Shown here: positions 46,243-56,500 of the stretch, one piece after another
Position numbering within the stretch: position 1 is the first letter of the stretch
Layout: each line of letters starts with the position of its first letter
DNA from: Gammaproteobacteria bacterium
Lineage (GTDB): Bacteria > Pseudomonadota > Gammaproteobacteria > Steroidobacterales > Steroidobacteraceae
DNA: 59,119 bases
Direction: 5' to 3'
Assembly: GCA_005878095.1 (NCBI GenBank)
Contig: VBNH01000049.1
Location: forward strand, 1 to 59,119
Program-made: the position numbers and the translations under genes
The notes under the pieces: model-generated
The model's database searches: none
What the model saw: the letters and a program-made list of their open reading frames with translations, nothing else
What the model was told of the DNA's origin: nothing

Positions 46243-46821
46243 ATGGCGCGGCGACAGTCCCGAATGCTGCCTCTCGGCTCGGTGGCCCCGCACTTTGCGC
46301 TCCCCGATACGGTGAGCGGCCGGACCGTCGCGCTGGAGGACTTCGCCTCATCGCCGGCGCTTCTCGTCGCCTTCATCTGCAACCACTGCCCGTTCGTCAA
46401 ACACATGCTCGATGGGTTCGTCGCTTTCGCGCGCGATTTCACTCCGCGAGGCCTCGCCATCGTTGCGATCAGTTCCAACGACGTCGCGGGCTATCCCGCG
46501 GATGCGCCCGCCGAGATGAAGCGGGTCGCGACGCTCACAGGGTTCAGCTTCCCGTACCTGTATGACGAATCGCAGGAGGTGGCGAGCGCCTACCAGGCGG
46601 TCTGCACGCCGGATTTCTTTCTGTTCGATCGCGAGCGGCGGCTCGTCTATCGCGGGCAGTTCGACGGCAGCCGGCCCGGGAACGGGATTGCGGTCACGGG
46701 CTCGGATCTGCGCGCGGCGGTCGAGGCGCTGCTGCGCGGCGGGGCGGTGCCGCCGGAGCAGACGCCGAGCGTCGGCTGCAGCATCAAATGGAAAGCCGGC
46801 CGGGAACCCGACTGGGCGTGA
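46243..46821 (+). CDS. Thioredoxin-like/AhpC-TSA family protein
   Basis: A 192-residue redoxin-fold protein (PHFALPDTVSGRTVALEDF, then LVAFICNHCPFVKHMLDGF). The active site is CNHC in the position of the thioredoxin CxxC, and the cis-proline region is CTPDFFLFDRERRLVYRGQF. It lacks an N-terminal signal, so it is likely cytoplasmic. Family members of this type (about 190 residues, CNHCPFVK) are thiol oxidoreductases of undefined partner. ATG at 46243 gives residues MARRQSRML before the fold; a start at 46264 is also possible. Confidence 0.82.
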   Translation: MARRQSRMLPLGSVAPHFALPDTVSGRTVALEDFASSPALLVAFICNHCPFVKHMLDGFVAFARDFTPRGLAIVAISSNDVAGYPADAPAEMKRVATLTGFSFPYLYDESQEVASAYQAVCTPDFFLFDRERRLVYRGQFDGSRPGNGIAVTGSDLRAAVEALLRGGAVPPEQTPSVGCSIKWKAGREPDWA

Positions 46822-46858
46822 CAGTCCGATCGGCACCCGGTCGATATAGAATTCTCCA

Positions 46859-48202
46859 GTGAGTGATCTCCTCGATGAGGCTTCGCGAAGAGCCCGGCGC
46901 TACCTTGCCGCGCTCGATGCGCGCGCCGTCGCACCCTCCCCTCAGGCGCTCGCCGCGCTGGCCCGGTTCGATGGCCTGCTCCCGGAACAGACCTCGAGCC
47001 CCATGGAGGTTCTCGCCGAGCTCGATGAATTCGGCTCACCCGCCACCATGGCCTCCGCCGGAGGCCGGTTCTTCGGATTCGTCATCGGCGGCTCGCTGCC
47101 GGTGACCGTGGCGGCGAGCTGGCTTGCGTCCGCGTGGGACCAGAACGGCGGGCTGGTCGTCACCTCACCGATCAACGCCAGGCTCGAGAAGGTTGCGCTC
47201 GATTGGGTGAAGGGGCTCTTCCATCTGCCCGCGGACAGTGCCGGCGGTTTCGTGACCAGTGCCACGGCCGCCAACTTCTGTGCGCTCGCGGCCGCGCGGC
47301 ACGCCCTGTTGGAGCGCGCCGGCTGGGATGTCGAGGCCCAGGGTCTCTTCGGCGCGCCGCCGATCACTGTCGTGGTGGGCGAGGAGGTCCACGCCAGTGT
47401 GCAAAAGGCCCTGTCGATGGCTGGTTTTGGCCGCGAACGGGTGGTGCGCGTGCCCTGCGATGTCCAGGGGCGGATGCGGCTCGAGGAGTTTCCGGCGGTC
47501 ACCGAGCGAACCATCGTGTGCGTGCAGGCCGGCAATGTGAACACCGGTGCCTTCGATCCCGTCGCCGGGATCTGCCGGCGCGCCCGGGAACAGGGTGCCT
47601 GGGTGCATGTTGATGGCGCGTTCGGGCTGTGGGCGGCGGCGGCTCCGGCTCGGGCGCATCTCGCCGGAGGCACGGAAGAGGCCGACTCGTGGGCCACCGA
47701 CGCTCACAAGTGGCTGAATGTTCCCTACGACAGCGGCCTGGTGTTCACGCGCGATGCCGGCGCGCTGCGCGCAGCGATGGCCGTCGGTGGCGCCTACCTC
47801 GCGCAAGCTGAGGACCGCATCCCCTATCAATACACGCCCGACTTCTCGCGCCGGGCGCGCGGCATCGAGGTGTGGGCTGCGCTGCGCCAGCTGGGTCGCG
47901 CGGGACTTGCGGATCTCATCGAGCGCACCTGCCGGTTCGCGGAGCGATTCGCCCAGGGCCTGGCGCAAAGCGGGCACCGGATACTGAACGACGTCGTGCT
48001 GAACCAGGTGCTGGTGTCCTTCGGCAGCGCGGAGCGCACGCGTGAGGTAATTGCGCGGGTGCAGAGCGACGGGACCTGCTGGTGCGGCGGCACACTCTGG
48101 CAGGGCCACACGGCGATGCGTATCAGCGTTTCATCGTGGGCGACGACCGAGGCGGACGTCGATCGCAGCCTGGCCGCCATCCTGCGTGCGGCGGAGGGTT
48201 AG
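46859..48202 (+). CDS. Group II PLP-dependent amino acid decarboxylase family protein
   Basis: A 447-residue fold-type I PLP enzyme of the glutamate/aromatic/diaminobutyrate decarboxylase superfamily. The PLP lysine lies in SWATDAHKWLNVPYD (about residue 281). The stacking histidine is in GEEVHASVQKAL and the aspartate that binds the pyridine nitrogen is in WVHVDGAFGLWA. It may decarboxylate an amino acid or act as an aldehyde synthase; substrate unknown. GTG at 46859 is the start, 37 bases after the thioredoxin-like gene. Confidence 0.83.
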   Translation: MSDLLDEASRRARRYLAALDARAVAPSPQALAALARFDGLLPEQTSSPMEVLAELDEFGSPATMASAGGRFFGFVIGGSLPVTVAASWLASAWDQNGGLVVTSPINARLEKVALDWVKGLFHLPADSAGGFVTSATAANFCALAAARHALLERAGWDVEAQGLFGAPPITVVVGEEVHASVQKALSMAGFGRERVVRVPCDVQGRMRLEEFPAVTERTIVCVQAGNVNTGAFDPVAGICRRAREQGAWVHVDGAFGLWAAAAPARAHLAGGTEEADSWATDAHKWLNVPYDSGLVFTRDAGALRAAMAVGGAYLAQAEDRIPYQYTPDFSRRARGIEVWAALRQLGRAGLADLIERTCRFAERFAQGLAQSGHRILNDVVLNQVLVSFGSAERTREVIARVQSDGTCWCGGTLWQGHTAMRISVSSWATTEADVDRSLAAILRAAEG

Positions 48203-48325
48203 CGCCCCGCGAGCCCTCTGCGACCTGCGCTGACTGTCTGATGCCATCACCGGCCCCTCCTTCGCAGCGGGGAGGGCTGGGACGGCCGAGGGCGGCAGGA
48301 GATGTCTACGAGCCCGCGTCGGTTT

Positions 48326-49687
48326 TTATCTGCCCGAGTCGGTCTGTGCAAAGCGCTGGACCTGGCCGAGGACGCCATCGTGTATGGTGGCGTAGACGCG
48401 CTCGGGGAAGGCACGCGGCAGGCGCTTCTCGACGCGCTCGAGCGCCGCGGGCGCGGATTCGACGAACGACTGCATTCGATTCCAGAGATGCGGGACTGCG
48501 GTTCGACCGGCGAGCTCCTGCCCGTGGCGGGCGGTGATCTCGTTCAAGCGGTAATGGGCGCGCCGGGCGCGCAGCGACATGGCGAGCTTCGCTTTCTCGA
48601 TGGCGAGCTGATTCTTGCCCTGACCGATGATGGGCCAGGCGGATAGGACATCATGGAGCGGCGTCAGGCCGTAGGCGCCACCGGCCTGCTGGCGCAGAGA
48701 GAAGTTCTTGCCGTGGCCGTCGGTCGCCGCGAGCAGCCAGAAGGCGAGCTGCGCGAGCACGAAGCTCGCCTGGTCCCTCGCGGGATACTCGCTGTTGGCA
48801 AGGAGTCCCAGCGCGTCCGAGATCGAGGGTCCGCCGTCCGCCTCGTAGCGCAGCGTATGCGGGAGCCCCATGGCCTGGCAGAGGTCTTCCTGCGGCAAGC
48901 GTGCGATCCACATGCCCTTTTGCGGTTTGAAGCGCTTTTTGTGGACGTCTGCTGCGTCCACACCGATCCAGCGACGGTCGAAGCGCGTCACGACGAGTGC
49001 ACGCTGCTCGCCAAAGCGCGCGATGGCCGCATCCGCCGCCGGCAGGTCGAGCTCGCGCAACACTTGCGCGCACAGCCACTCGTTCTCGACCGAATCGGAG
49101 AAGTCGCCGCGGAAGCCGCCGATGATGCCGAGCGGGAGCTTGAGGATGTGGGTGGTCGGAGTGGCGCGCTGCGGTCGAAACCACCTACCCGCCATGTGAA
49201 GGAGCGCCGTCGTCTCCTGGGCGCCGGCGAGGGATATGCGGAAATCATCCGCCTCACCGCGCCCCAAGGGTGTGGCAGTTGTCACATCCCGAAGGATCCG
49301 CTCGACCCCCTCCTCGGTGAGCGGCGCGGCATCGATGCGATCCCAGCCCAAGGGCTCCAGGTTCGGCGGCAGGAGCTGTACCGCGCCCACGCAGTCACGT
49401 CCAATCGCCGTGAGCAGATCAAAGGCATCGGAGGAGCGCGCTTGGAAGCGAGTACGGATGCGGCCGCGGATCTCGGCGCTGTCCGGCAGCAGGTTGTCGA
49501 AGTAATATTCGACCGTCTGACCGCGCAGCTCCCGGTCCGCAGTGACGGGCAATGACAGCGAGAGTGCTCGCCCATGGGGAGCATCGGCCCAGGACTGCTC
49601 GTAGCGAAAGAAATGCGTACCGGCGCCCCGCAGCGTCCCCCACTCCCCGACCCGCTCGCCGTTCATCCATACAACGAGTGAGGCCAC
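48326..49687 (-). CDS. hipA: HipA-family serine/threonine kinase toxin
   Basis: A 453-residue HipA. It has the N-terminal subdomain (VVWMNGERVGEWG, YYFDNLLPDSAEIR), the substrate segment FRISLAGAQETTAL, LKLPLG in the ATP site, and the kinase motifs ATDGHGKNFS (catalytic Asp323) and HDVLSAWP (metal-binding Asp346). In E. coli the kinase phosphorylates glutamyl-tRNA synthetase and so raises (p)ppGpp and persistence. GTG at 49687 lies four bases after the hipB stop; hipB-hipA are thus one transcript. The 123 bases to the convergent decarboxylase show no gene. Confidence 0.9.
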   Translation of the reverse strand: MASLVVWMNGERVGEWGTLRGAGTHFFRYEQSWADAPHGRALSLSLPVTADRELRGQTVEYYFDNLLPDSAEIRGRIRTRFQARSSDAFDLLTAIGRDCVGAVQLLPPNLEPLGWDRIDAAPLTEEGVERILRDVTTATPLGRGEADDFRISLAGAQETTALLHMAGRWFRPQRATPTTHILKLPLGIIGGFRGDFSDSVENEWLCAQVLRELDLPAADAAIARFGEQRALVVTRFDRRWIGVDAADVHKKRFKPQKGMWIARLPQEDLCQAMGLPHTLRYEADGGPSISDALGLLANSEYPARDQASFVLAQLAFWLLAATDGHGKNFSLRQQAGGAYGLTPLHDVLSAWPIIGQGKNQLAIEKAKLAMSLRARRAHYRLNEITARHGQELAGRTAVPHLWNRMQSFVESAPAALERVEKRLPRAFPERVYATIHDGVLGQVQRFAQTDSGR

Positions 49688-49691
49688 TGCG

Positions 49692-49955
49692 CTACCACTG
49701 CAGCGCGCGCGCGCGCGGTGCCGATCGCGGCGCATCGCTCACGGGCTCGAGCAGCACCCGTACCTGCAATACGGTGAGCAGCTGCAGCAGTTGCCCGACG
49801 CTCACGCGCTTGGGGTCACGCTCGATCTTGGCGATGCGGGTCTGGTCGAGGCCGGTCAGCGCACCGAGCGCGGCCTGAGTGAGGCCGCGCGCCTTGCGGA
49901 ACGAGCGCAGGTGGTTGGCCAACTGGGCCGGGGTCTGGAGCCACAAGGGTTTCAT
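49692..49955 (-). CDS. hipB: HipB-family antitoxin/repressor
   Basis: An 87-residue Xre-type helix-turn-helix protein: QLANHLRSFRKARGLTQAAL, then GLDQTRIAKIERDPKRVSVG. It binds operator DNA and neutralises HipA. The C-terminal tail (VLLEPVSDAPRSAPR) is short. The ATG at 49955 lies 12 bases from the first palindromic site. It diverges from the WYL regulator gene at 50071. Confidence 0.9.
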   Translation of the reverse strand: MKPLWLQTPAQLANHLRSFRKARGLTQAALGALTGLDQTRIAKIERDPKRVSVGQLLQLLTVLQVRVLLEPVSDAPRSAPRARALQW

Positions 49956-49966
49956 GCTGCCCGGTA

Positions 49967-50026
49967 TATGCCTTTGAAGGCATAAAGGCAATATATGACC
50001 TGAACGGCATATGTTGATTGTATGCC
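49967..50026. promoter_or_regulatory. Inverted repeats in the hipB/WYL divergent region
   Basis: TATGCC-N6-GGCATA (49967-49984) and GGCATA-N9-TATGCC (50006-50026) are two dyads built from the same 6-bp half-site but in opposite orientation, 39.5 bp between centres. The first extends to ATGCCTT-TG-AAGGCAT. They lie between the hipB ATG (49955) and the WYL-protein ATG (50071), so HipB and/or the WYL protein may bind here and control both operons. Confidence 0.65.
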
Positions 50027-50070
50027 TCAGGAGGCGACGCTAAAGTCCATCCGCAAGGCGCAGCCAGTCG

Positions 50071-51039
50071 ATGGATAGAACGGAACGATTCTACAAGATC
50101 GATCAACTGCTGAAGGACAGCAAGGTCGTGCCGTTTGCGAGACTCAAAGACGCACTGGGCGTCTCGCGGGCAACCCTCAAACGCGATCTTGTCTACATGC
50201 GCGACCGATTTCACGCGCCGATCGAATATGTTCGGGCGGGCAATGGATATCGCTTCGGAAAGCCCCGGGCCGGACCTCGCTATGAGCTCCCCGGGCTCTG
50301 GTTCAATGCGACCGAGATCTACGCGCTGCTGACGACGCTGCAGCTCCTCAGCAATCTGCAGCCGGGCCTGCTCGACGGGCAAGTCCCGGCGCTCGTCGAG
50401 CGGCTGCACGCGATCCTGGGCCGGGGCGATCATTCCTGGCAGGAGATCCAGGCGCGCATCCGCATCTTTCACCCTGAACGCCGGGAGGGCGACGCCGCCT
50501 GGTTCAGTGTCATCGCGGCGGCGCTGCTGAAGCGCTCGCGCCTCTGGATCCGCCATTACAACCGGAACGAAGACCGGGTGACCGAGCGTGAAGTCTCCCC
50601 GCAGCGCCTGGTGCACTATCGGGATAACTGGTATCTCGATGCGTACTGCCACCTGCGGGAAGACCTGCGAAGCTTCGCGGTGGATGCGATTCAAAGCGCC
50701 GTTCTGAAAGACACGAAGGCGAACGAAATGCCGAAAGCCGAGCTCGATGAGTACCTCGGAAGCGGCTACGGGATTTTCGCCGGCCGGAAAGTCGAGTGGG
50801 CGACACTGAAGTTCACGCCCCGCGCGGCCCGCTGGGTCTGCGCGCAGCGCTGGCACCCCGAGCAACGCCATCGCGTGGAGAAGGACGGCAGTTACCTGCT
50901 CGAGATCCCCTACTCGGACGATCGGGAGCTCGTCATGGAGATCATGAGATTTGGGCCTGACGTGGAAGCACTCGCCCCGCCGTCACTGCGCAAGCGGGTT
51001 TCCGATCTCCTTAGTGAAGCCTCCCAGCGCTACGACTGA
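50071..51039 (+). CDS. WYL-domain transcriptional regulator
   Basis: A 322-residue regulator of the DeoR-like HTH + WYL + WCX type. Residues about 1-60 are the winged helix (RFYKIDQLLKDSKVVPFARL, GVSRATLKRDLVYM). The WYL domain is at about 145-215, with the ligand-binding motif at LLKRSRLWIRHYNRNEDRVT and YRDNWYLDAYCHLREDLRSF. The WCX extension is at about 235-310 (RWVCAQRWHP). WYL proteins sense nucleotides or DNA ends and often sit at the head of phage-defence or DNA-repair operons. It opens the five-gene run and diverges from hipBA. Confidence 0.88.
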   Translation: MDRTERFYKIDQLLKDSKVVPFARLKDALGVSRATLKRDLVYMRDRFHAPIEYVRAGNGYRFGKPRAGPRYELPGLWFNATEIYALLTTLQLLSNLQPGLLDGQVPALVERLHAILGRGDHSWQEIQARIRIFHPERREGDAAWFSVIAAALLKRSRLWIRHYNRNEDRVTEREVSPQRLVHYRDNWYLDAYCHLREDLRSFAVDAIQSAVLKDTKANEMPKAELDEYLGSGYGIFAGRKVEWATLKFTPRAARWVCAQRWHPEQRHRVEKDGSYLLEIPYSDDRELVMEIMRFGPDVEALAPPSLRKRVSDLLSEASQRYD

Positions 51040-51102
51040 AGGCTCACGCCCTGAGCCACCTCCCCTCCCATACTGGCGCCCATGGATACAAAGGGAGCGC
51101 CC

Positions 51103-52032
51103 ATGGGACAGGTCCATGAAATCGCCGACTCGCTGACCGCGTTAGAGCTCGGCGAGTCACAGACTTATGTCAACCTCACTCTCTTTCCGCTGCTCGGGGA
51201 TCCGGAAGCGACGCCGGGGTACGTCCTGCTGGACGAGGCGCTCGAGCGCCACCTGGTGCACATCACCGAAGTGTCCGCAGGCGGGCGCGTGCCGGAGCTT
51301 GCGTTTGAGAACGCCTCCGATGAGACGGTGCTGCTGGTGGACGGGGATGAGCTCGTGGGCGCCAAGCAAAACCGCGTCCTGAACTTATCCATCCTGGTCG
51401 CCGGCGGCAAGAAGCTCGTCATCCCGGTGTGCTGCGTCGAGCAAGGGCGTTGGGCATACCGCAGTTCCGAATTCCAGGCGACCAAGCGCGCGCTCTTTGC
51501 GCGGGCGCGCGCCCGCAAAGCCCAGAGCGTCTCCGATGCCCTGCGCTCGCGCGGCGAGCGGCGGGCGAACCAGTCCCAGGTCTGGGCAGATGTCGCGGAC
51601 AAGGCTTACGCCTGTCGCGTCGAGTCCGAGACGCTCGCGATGTCCGACATCTACGTCGAAAGCGCAGCGCAGCTCGATGGCTACGTGCGCGCCCTTGGCG
51701 CGGTGCCGGGGCAAAGGGGCGCGGTAGTCGCCATCAATGGCAAGGTGGTCGGCCTCGAACTCTTCGACTCCCCCGCCGCGTTCTCGCGGTATCTGGAAAA
51801 ATTGGTGCGCGCCTACGCGCTCGATGCCATCGAGACGCAAGCGCGCGAGCCACGGATTCCGTCGGACACGGACGCCCAGGCCTTCCTCGATCTGATCTGG
51901 GCCACGCACGCCCAACGCTTCCCGGCGCTCGGTGAAGGCGAAGACATCCGGCTCGCCGGCGCGGGGCTGGCCGGCGGCGCCCTCCTTGCGGCCGGCCGGC
52001 TCGTACATCTGGCGGCCTTCGTGGTGCCGTAG
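51103..52032 (+). CDS. ARPP-1-family protein (DUF6569-like), uncharacterised
   Basis: A 309-residue protein whose N-terminal half shows the family hallmark: VNLTLFPLLGD, then LVDGDELVGAKQNRVLNLSI and KLVIPVCCVEQGRW. The C-terminal half (SDIYVESAAQLDGYVRALG, AVVAINGKVVGLELFDS) is a second alpha/beta region. The ARPP-1 domain was named for association with ADP-ribosylation and rhodanese/phosphatase genes, and no reaction is known. ATG at 51103 is favoured by GGGAG six bases upstream; ATG at 51082 is the alternative. It lies 63 bases after the WYL gene and 11 before rmuC. Confidence 0.7.
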   Translation: MGQVHEIADSLTALELGESQTYVNLTLFPLLGDPEATPGYVLLDEALERHLVHITEVSAGGRVPELAFENASDETVLLVDGDELVGAKQNRVLNLSILVAGGKKLVIPVCCVEQGRWAYRSSEFQATKRALFARARARKAQSVSDALRSRGERRANQSQVWADVADKAYACRVESETLAMSDIYVESAAQLDGYVRALGAVPGQRGAVVAINGKVVGLELFDSPAAFSRYLEKLVRAYALDAIETQAREPRIPSDTDAQAFLDLIWATHAQRFPALGEGEDIRLAGAGLAGGALLAAGRLVHLAAFVVP

Positions 52033-52043
52033 GAGGGTTTTGC

Positions 52044-53498
52044 ATGGCCTGGTTGAGCGGCTTTCTCGGTCTGGTCCTCGGGGCAACGGTCTGTGGGCTG
52101 TACGCCCGCCTTGCATTGACGCGCGTGCGTCTCGAGGCCGAAAGCTGGCGCTCGAAGCACGAGTCCCAGCAACTCGAACGGGCCAAGTTCGAGGCCGAGG
52201 CGAAACGGGTCCCAGCCCTCGAAGAACGTATCGAGTCCCTGCTGGCCGAACTGACCCAAGCCAGGTCCATGATTGTCGAAGCCCAGACACGAGTGCAGGA
52301 GCAGGCGCGCGCGCATGAAGAGAAGATCGCGGCGCTCACCGATGTACGGGGCGGCATCGATGAGGGCCTGAAGAGCATGACGGCCGAAGCCCTGCGTGCC
52401 AACCAGGGTGCGTTCCTCGAGCTTGCCAACCAGGTCTTCGAGAAGCACAAGGTTGGCGCCGACGCCGAGCTCGCGGCCCGTCAAACGGCGGTTGCGGAAC
52501 TCGTCTCCCCACTCCAGGATATGCTCCAGAGCTATCGACAGCAGATCGAGCAGCTCGAGCGCAATCGCTCGGAGGCCTACGGAGCACTCTCCGGGGAGCT
52601 CAAGGCGGTCGCCGAAACCCAGCATGCGGTGCGCGCGGAGACCTCGAAGCTCGTGCAGGCGCTGCGGGCCTCGCCCAAGACCCGCGGGCGCTGGGGTGAG
52701 CACACCTTGCGGAACGTGCTGGAGCTGTCGGGCTTGAGTGCGCATTGCGACTTCTCGACCCAGGAGAGCTTCTGCCGGGGTGAGGATCCGCTACGCCCCG
52801 ACACCGTCATCCGGCTGCCGGGCAACCGTCACCTGGTCGTGGACGCCAAGACCTCGATGTCCGCGTATCTCGATGCCGTCGACGCCCTGGACGAGGTGGA
52901 GCGCGAGCGCTGCCTCGCGCTACACGCCGTGCAGCTGCGCGCGCACATGAAGAAGCTCGCCGCCAAGGCCTACTGGGATGGACTCACGGTGACGCCGGAT
53001 TTCGTCGTGATGTTCGTGCCAGGAGATAACTTCTATGCCGCAGCTCTGGAGCGTGACCCGGCGCTCTTTGAGGACGCCGCGGCGCAGCGCGTCATCATCG
53101 CCACCCCCTCGACGCTCATCGCGCTCGCCAAGGCCATCGCGTTCGGCTGGCGTCAGGAAAAGGTCGCCGAGAACGCCCAGCGGGTCCACGAACTCGGCCG
53201 TGAGCTCTATCGGCGTACCCTTGCCATGACCGAACACATTCAGAACTGCGGCAGCGCCCTGGGGAAGTCTGTGAAGTGCTTCAACGAGTTCATCGGGAGC
53301 CTGGAGCACTCTGTCATGCCCCAGGCGCGGCGGTTCAATGAGCTCGAAGTTGAGGGAACGGCGACGGAGATTCCGCTGCTCGGGCACATCGAGGTCGAGC
53401 CGCGGCTGCTGCGCGCCGACCGCGACTTCGCCGAGCAGCTCGCCGTGAGCGCGAACTCGAACACGGACGCCAAGAGCCTCCCCGCGAGCGCAGCTTAA
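52044..53498 (+). CDS. rmuC: DNA recombination protein RmuC
   Basis: A 484-residue RmuC. A short N-terminal membrane helix (WLSGFLGLVLGATVCGLYA) precedes a long coiled coil (about 30-190, LEERIESLLAELTQARSMIV) and the nuclease-fold RmuC domain. That domain has TRGRWGEHTLRNVLELSG, HLVVDAKTSMSAYLDAVD with the PD-(D/E)xK-type Asp-x-Lys, and GLTVTPDFVVMFVPGDNFY. It is linked to limiting inversions and to double-strand-break processing. TAGGAGGG lies just before its ATG. The next gene starts seven bases later. Presence inside this operon, rather than as a lone gene, is unusual. Confidence 0.9.
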   Translation: MAWLSGFLGLVLGATVCGLYARLALTRVRLEAESWRSKHESQQLERAKFEAEAKRVPALEERIESLLAELTQARSMIVEAQTRVQEQARAHEEKIAALTDVRGGIDEGLKSMTAEALRANQGAFLELANQVFEKHKVGADAELAARQTAVAELVSPLQDMLQSYRQQIEQLERNRSEAYGALSGELKAVAETQHAVRAETSKLVQALRASPKTRGRWGEHTLRNVLELSGLSAHCDFSTQESFCRGEDPLRPDTVIRLPGNRHLVVDAKTSMSAYLDAVDALDEVERERCLALHAVQLRAHMKKLAAKAYWDGLTVTPDFVVMFVPGDNFYAAALERDPALFEDAAAQRVIIATPSTLIALAKAIAFGWRQEKVAENAQRVHELGRELYRRTLAMTEHIQNCGSALGKSVKCFNEFIGSLEHSVMPQARRFNELEVEGTATEIPLLGHIEVEPRLLRADRDFAEQLAVSANSNTDAKSLPASAA

Positions 53499-53505
53499 GA
53501 CTTGC

Positions 53506-56500
53506 ATGCGTCGCTACAACGGTCAGCTCATTTTCTCCGCCACGGACCTCGTGACCTTCCTCGACTGCCGGCACGCCACCTTCCTCGATCACCGGCAGCT
53601 CGAAGATCCCGCCCCCCTGCCCGCTGAAGATCCATACGTCGAGCTGCTGCAGCAAAAGGGACTCGAGCACGAGCGCTCGTATCGGGAGCAGCTTCGCACG
53701 CAGGGCCTGAATGTCATCGACATCCCCTCCCGGGGCTCGCTCGAGGAGCGCACGGAGCAAACCCGCGCAGCCATGGCAGCCGGTCCTCAGGTGATTTACC
53801 AGGGCGCGTTCTCGGACGGCCGCTGGCACGGCTATGCCGATTTCCTGCTGCGGGTGCCCGGCGAGTCACGCTTTGGCGATTACCACTACGAGCCCCTCGA
53901 CACCAAGCTCGCGCACGCGACCAAGCCGAAGCATCTCATGCAGCTCGGTATCTATGCGGACCTGCTCGCCCGCGTGCAGGCTCGTGCACCCGAGCGCCTG
54001 CACGTGGCACTCGGCACCGGCGAGACGGTGCTCTTGCCCACTCGGGATTTCCAACACTACCTGGCGGGCGCGCGCGCGCGATTCGAGACCTTCGTTGACG
54101 CCATGCCGAAGGAATCCCACGGCGAGCCCTGCAGCGCCTGCAGCCTGTGCCGCTGGCGGGAGCGCTGTGAGGGAGAATGGGCGGCCGCCGACCACCTGAG
54201 TCTCGTGGCCCGCATCACCCGCGGTCAGCGCGAGAAGCTCAACGCGGCGGGCGTGACCACGATGGCACAACTCGCAGCGCTCCCCCCGGCAACGCCGATC
54301 GCGAGCCTGCAGCCGGATACGCTTGAGCGGCTGCGCGCCCAGGCGCGCTTGCAGGACGGCAAGCGCCGCGACGGCCAAAACCGCCACGAGTTGCTGCCTG
54401 CCGTTGACGGCAAGGGATTCGCGCGACTACCGCGTCCGAGCGCCGGGGATCTGTTCTTCGATATGGAGGGCGATCCGCTGCTTGACGGCGGACTGGAATA
54501 TCTCTTCGGGTTCGCCTTTCTGGAACCTGCCCAGCCCACCTTCAGACTCTTCTGGGGCCACGATCGCGTCGCCGAAAAGGCGGCCTTCGAGGCAGCCATG
54601 GATTTCATCGCAGAGCGCCTGGCCGCCTTCCCCGACGCCCACATCTATCACTATGCGTCGTACGAAGAGTCCGCCCTGAAACGCCTGGCGATGATGCACG
54701 GCACACGCGAGACCCAGGTCGATGATCTCCTACGCCAGGGCAGACTCGTCGACCTGTATCAGGTCGTTCGCGAGGCGCTGCGCGTGTCCGAGCCCAGCTA
54801 TTCCTTGAAGAACCTCGAGGTCTTTTATATGCGCCCGCGAGAGGGCGCGGTCACGACGGCGAACGCGAGCGTCGTGGCCTATGAGCGCTGGCGCAAGCTC
54901 GCAGATCCGCGCCTGCTGGAAGAGATCGCGCGATACAACGAGGCCGATTGCATCTCGACGCTTAAGCTTCGTGACTGGCTCATCAAGTTACGCCCGCGCG
55001 CTCTCCCTTGGCGTGAGAGACCGCCGGCGGATCCCGAGGAGGAAAGACGCACCGCTGAACGCCTGGCGGCGGAAGCGAGTCTGGCCGCGACCACCGCGCG
55101 GCTGCTGAGGTGCTCTGAAAGCGAGCGCCCTTACCGGGAATTGATCAGCCAGCTCCTCGAATTCCACCACCGCGAAGCCAAGCCGCAATGGTGGTGGCAA
55201 TTCCGCCGTGCCGAGATGACGGAGGAAGAGCTGATCGAGGATGCCGAATGCATCGGAGCCTTAAGGCGCGATCCCGCGGCACCGCCGTTGCGGGAAAAGC
55301 TCTCCCTGGTGCACACGTTCACGTTTCCAGCCCAGGACTTCAAATTGCGCACGGGGAGCCGGCCGCGGCGCGCGGGCACGCGAGAGCCCGTCGGCGAGCT
55401 TGTATTGTTGGACGAGGATGCGCGGCGTTTGCAGCTCAAAGCCGGTCCGAGGACCCCTCCCCTGGACGACACGCTGTCCCTGATTCCCGAGGCGCCCTTC
55501 GACGACAAGGTGCTGCGCGAGGCGATCTATAGGTATGGGCAAGCCGTCATTGCCGGCGACGAGCGCTATGGCGCCGTGACGTCCGTCCTGAAACGCGAGC
55601 TGCCGCGGATTCGCGGCCGCGCGCCGGGAGCGCCCCTTCTGCCGGCAGACGCCGACACGATCAGCGGAAGCCTGGCCGCGATCAAAGACCTGCAGCAAAG
55701 CCATCTCCTCGTGCAGGGACCGCCCGGGGCGGGTAAGACCTTCCTGTCCGCCGCGGCCATCGTGGAGCTGCTGCACCAGGGGCGGCGGGTCGGTGTGGCG
55801 TCGCACTCCCACAAGGCGATCAACCGCTTGCTCGAAGAGGTCGAGAAACGGGCCGAGAGTCAGGGCAGGACCTTCCAGGGCGTGAAGAAGTGTTCCGAGG
55901 AGGAGCAGTGCTGCAACGGTTCGATGATCGAGGACGTGTTCAAGAACGAGCACGTGAAGGGCCGTCATCAGCTCGTCGCGGGCACCGCATGGCTTTTCGC
56001 AGATCCCGTCCTGGATCAGTCCCTGGACGTGCTCTTCATCGATGAGGCCGGCCAGGTCTCGCTCGCAAACCTGGTCGCCATGGGGCTGGCGGCGCGCAAC
56101 CTGGTGCTGGTCGGCGACCAGATGCAGCTCGCGCAGCCCATCCAGGGGACCCATCCCGGCCGCTCGGGAGCCTCGGCACTCGAGTTCCTGCTCGAAGAGC
56201 ACGCGACCGTGCCGCCCGAGCGCGGGGTGTTCCTCGATGTCACCCGCCGCATGCACCCGGACGTCTGCCGATTCATTTCCGAAGCGGTGTACGAGGGACG
56301 CCTGCACTCGCACGCGAGCACCGAAGTGCAGCGGCTGATCGTGAGCCCCGGCGCAGATCCGGCGCTCAAGGCCTCGGGATTGTCGTTCGTCCCCGTCCTG
56401 CACCAGGAATGCCGGCAGAAGAGCGAGGAAGAAGGTCAGCGGGTGCGGGAGATCTTCGGGAGCCTGCTGCAGCAGCGTTGGATCGGCCCGCAGGGCCGCG

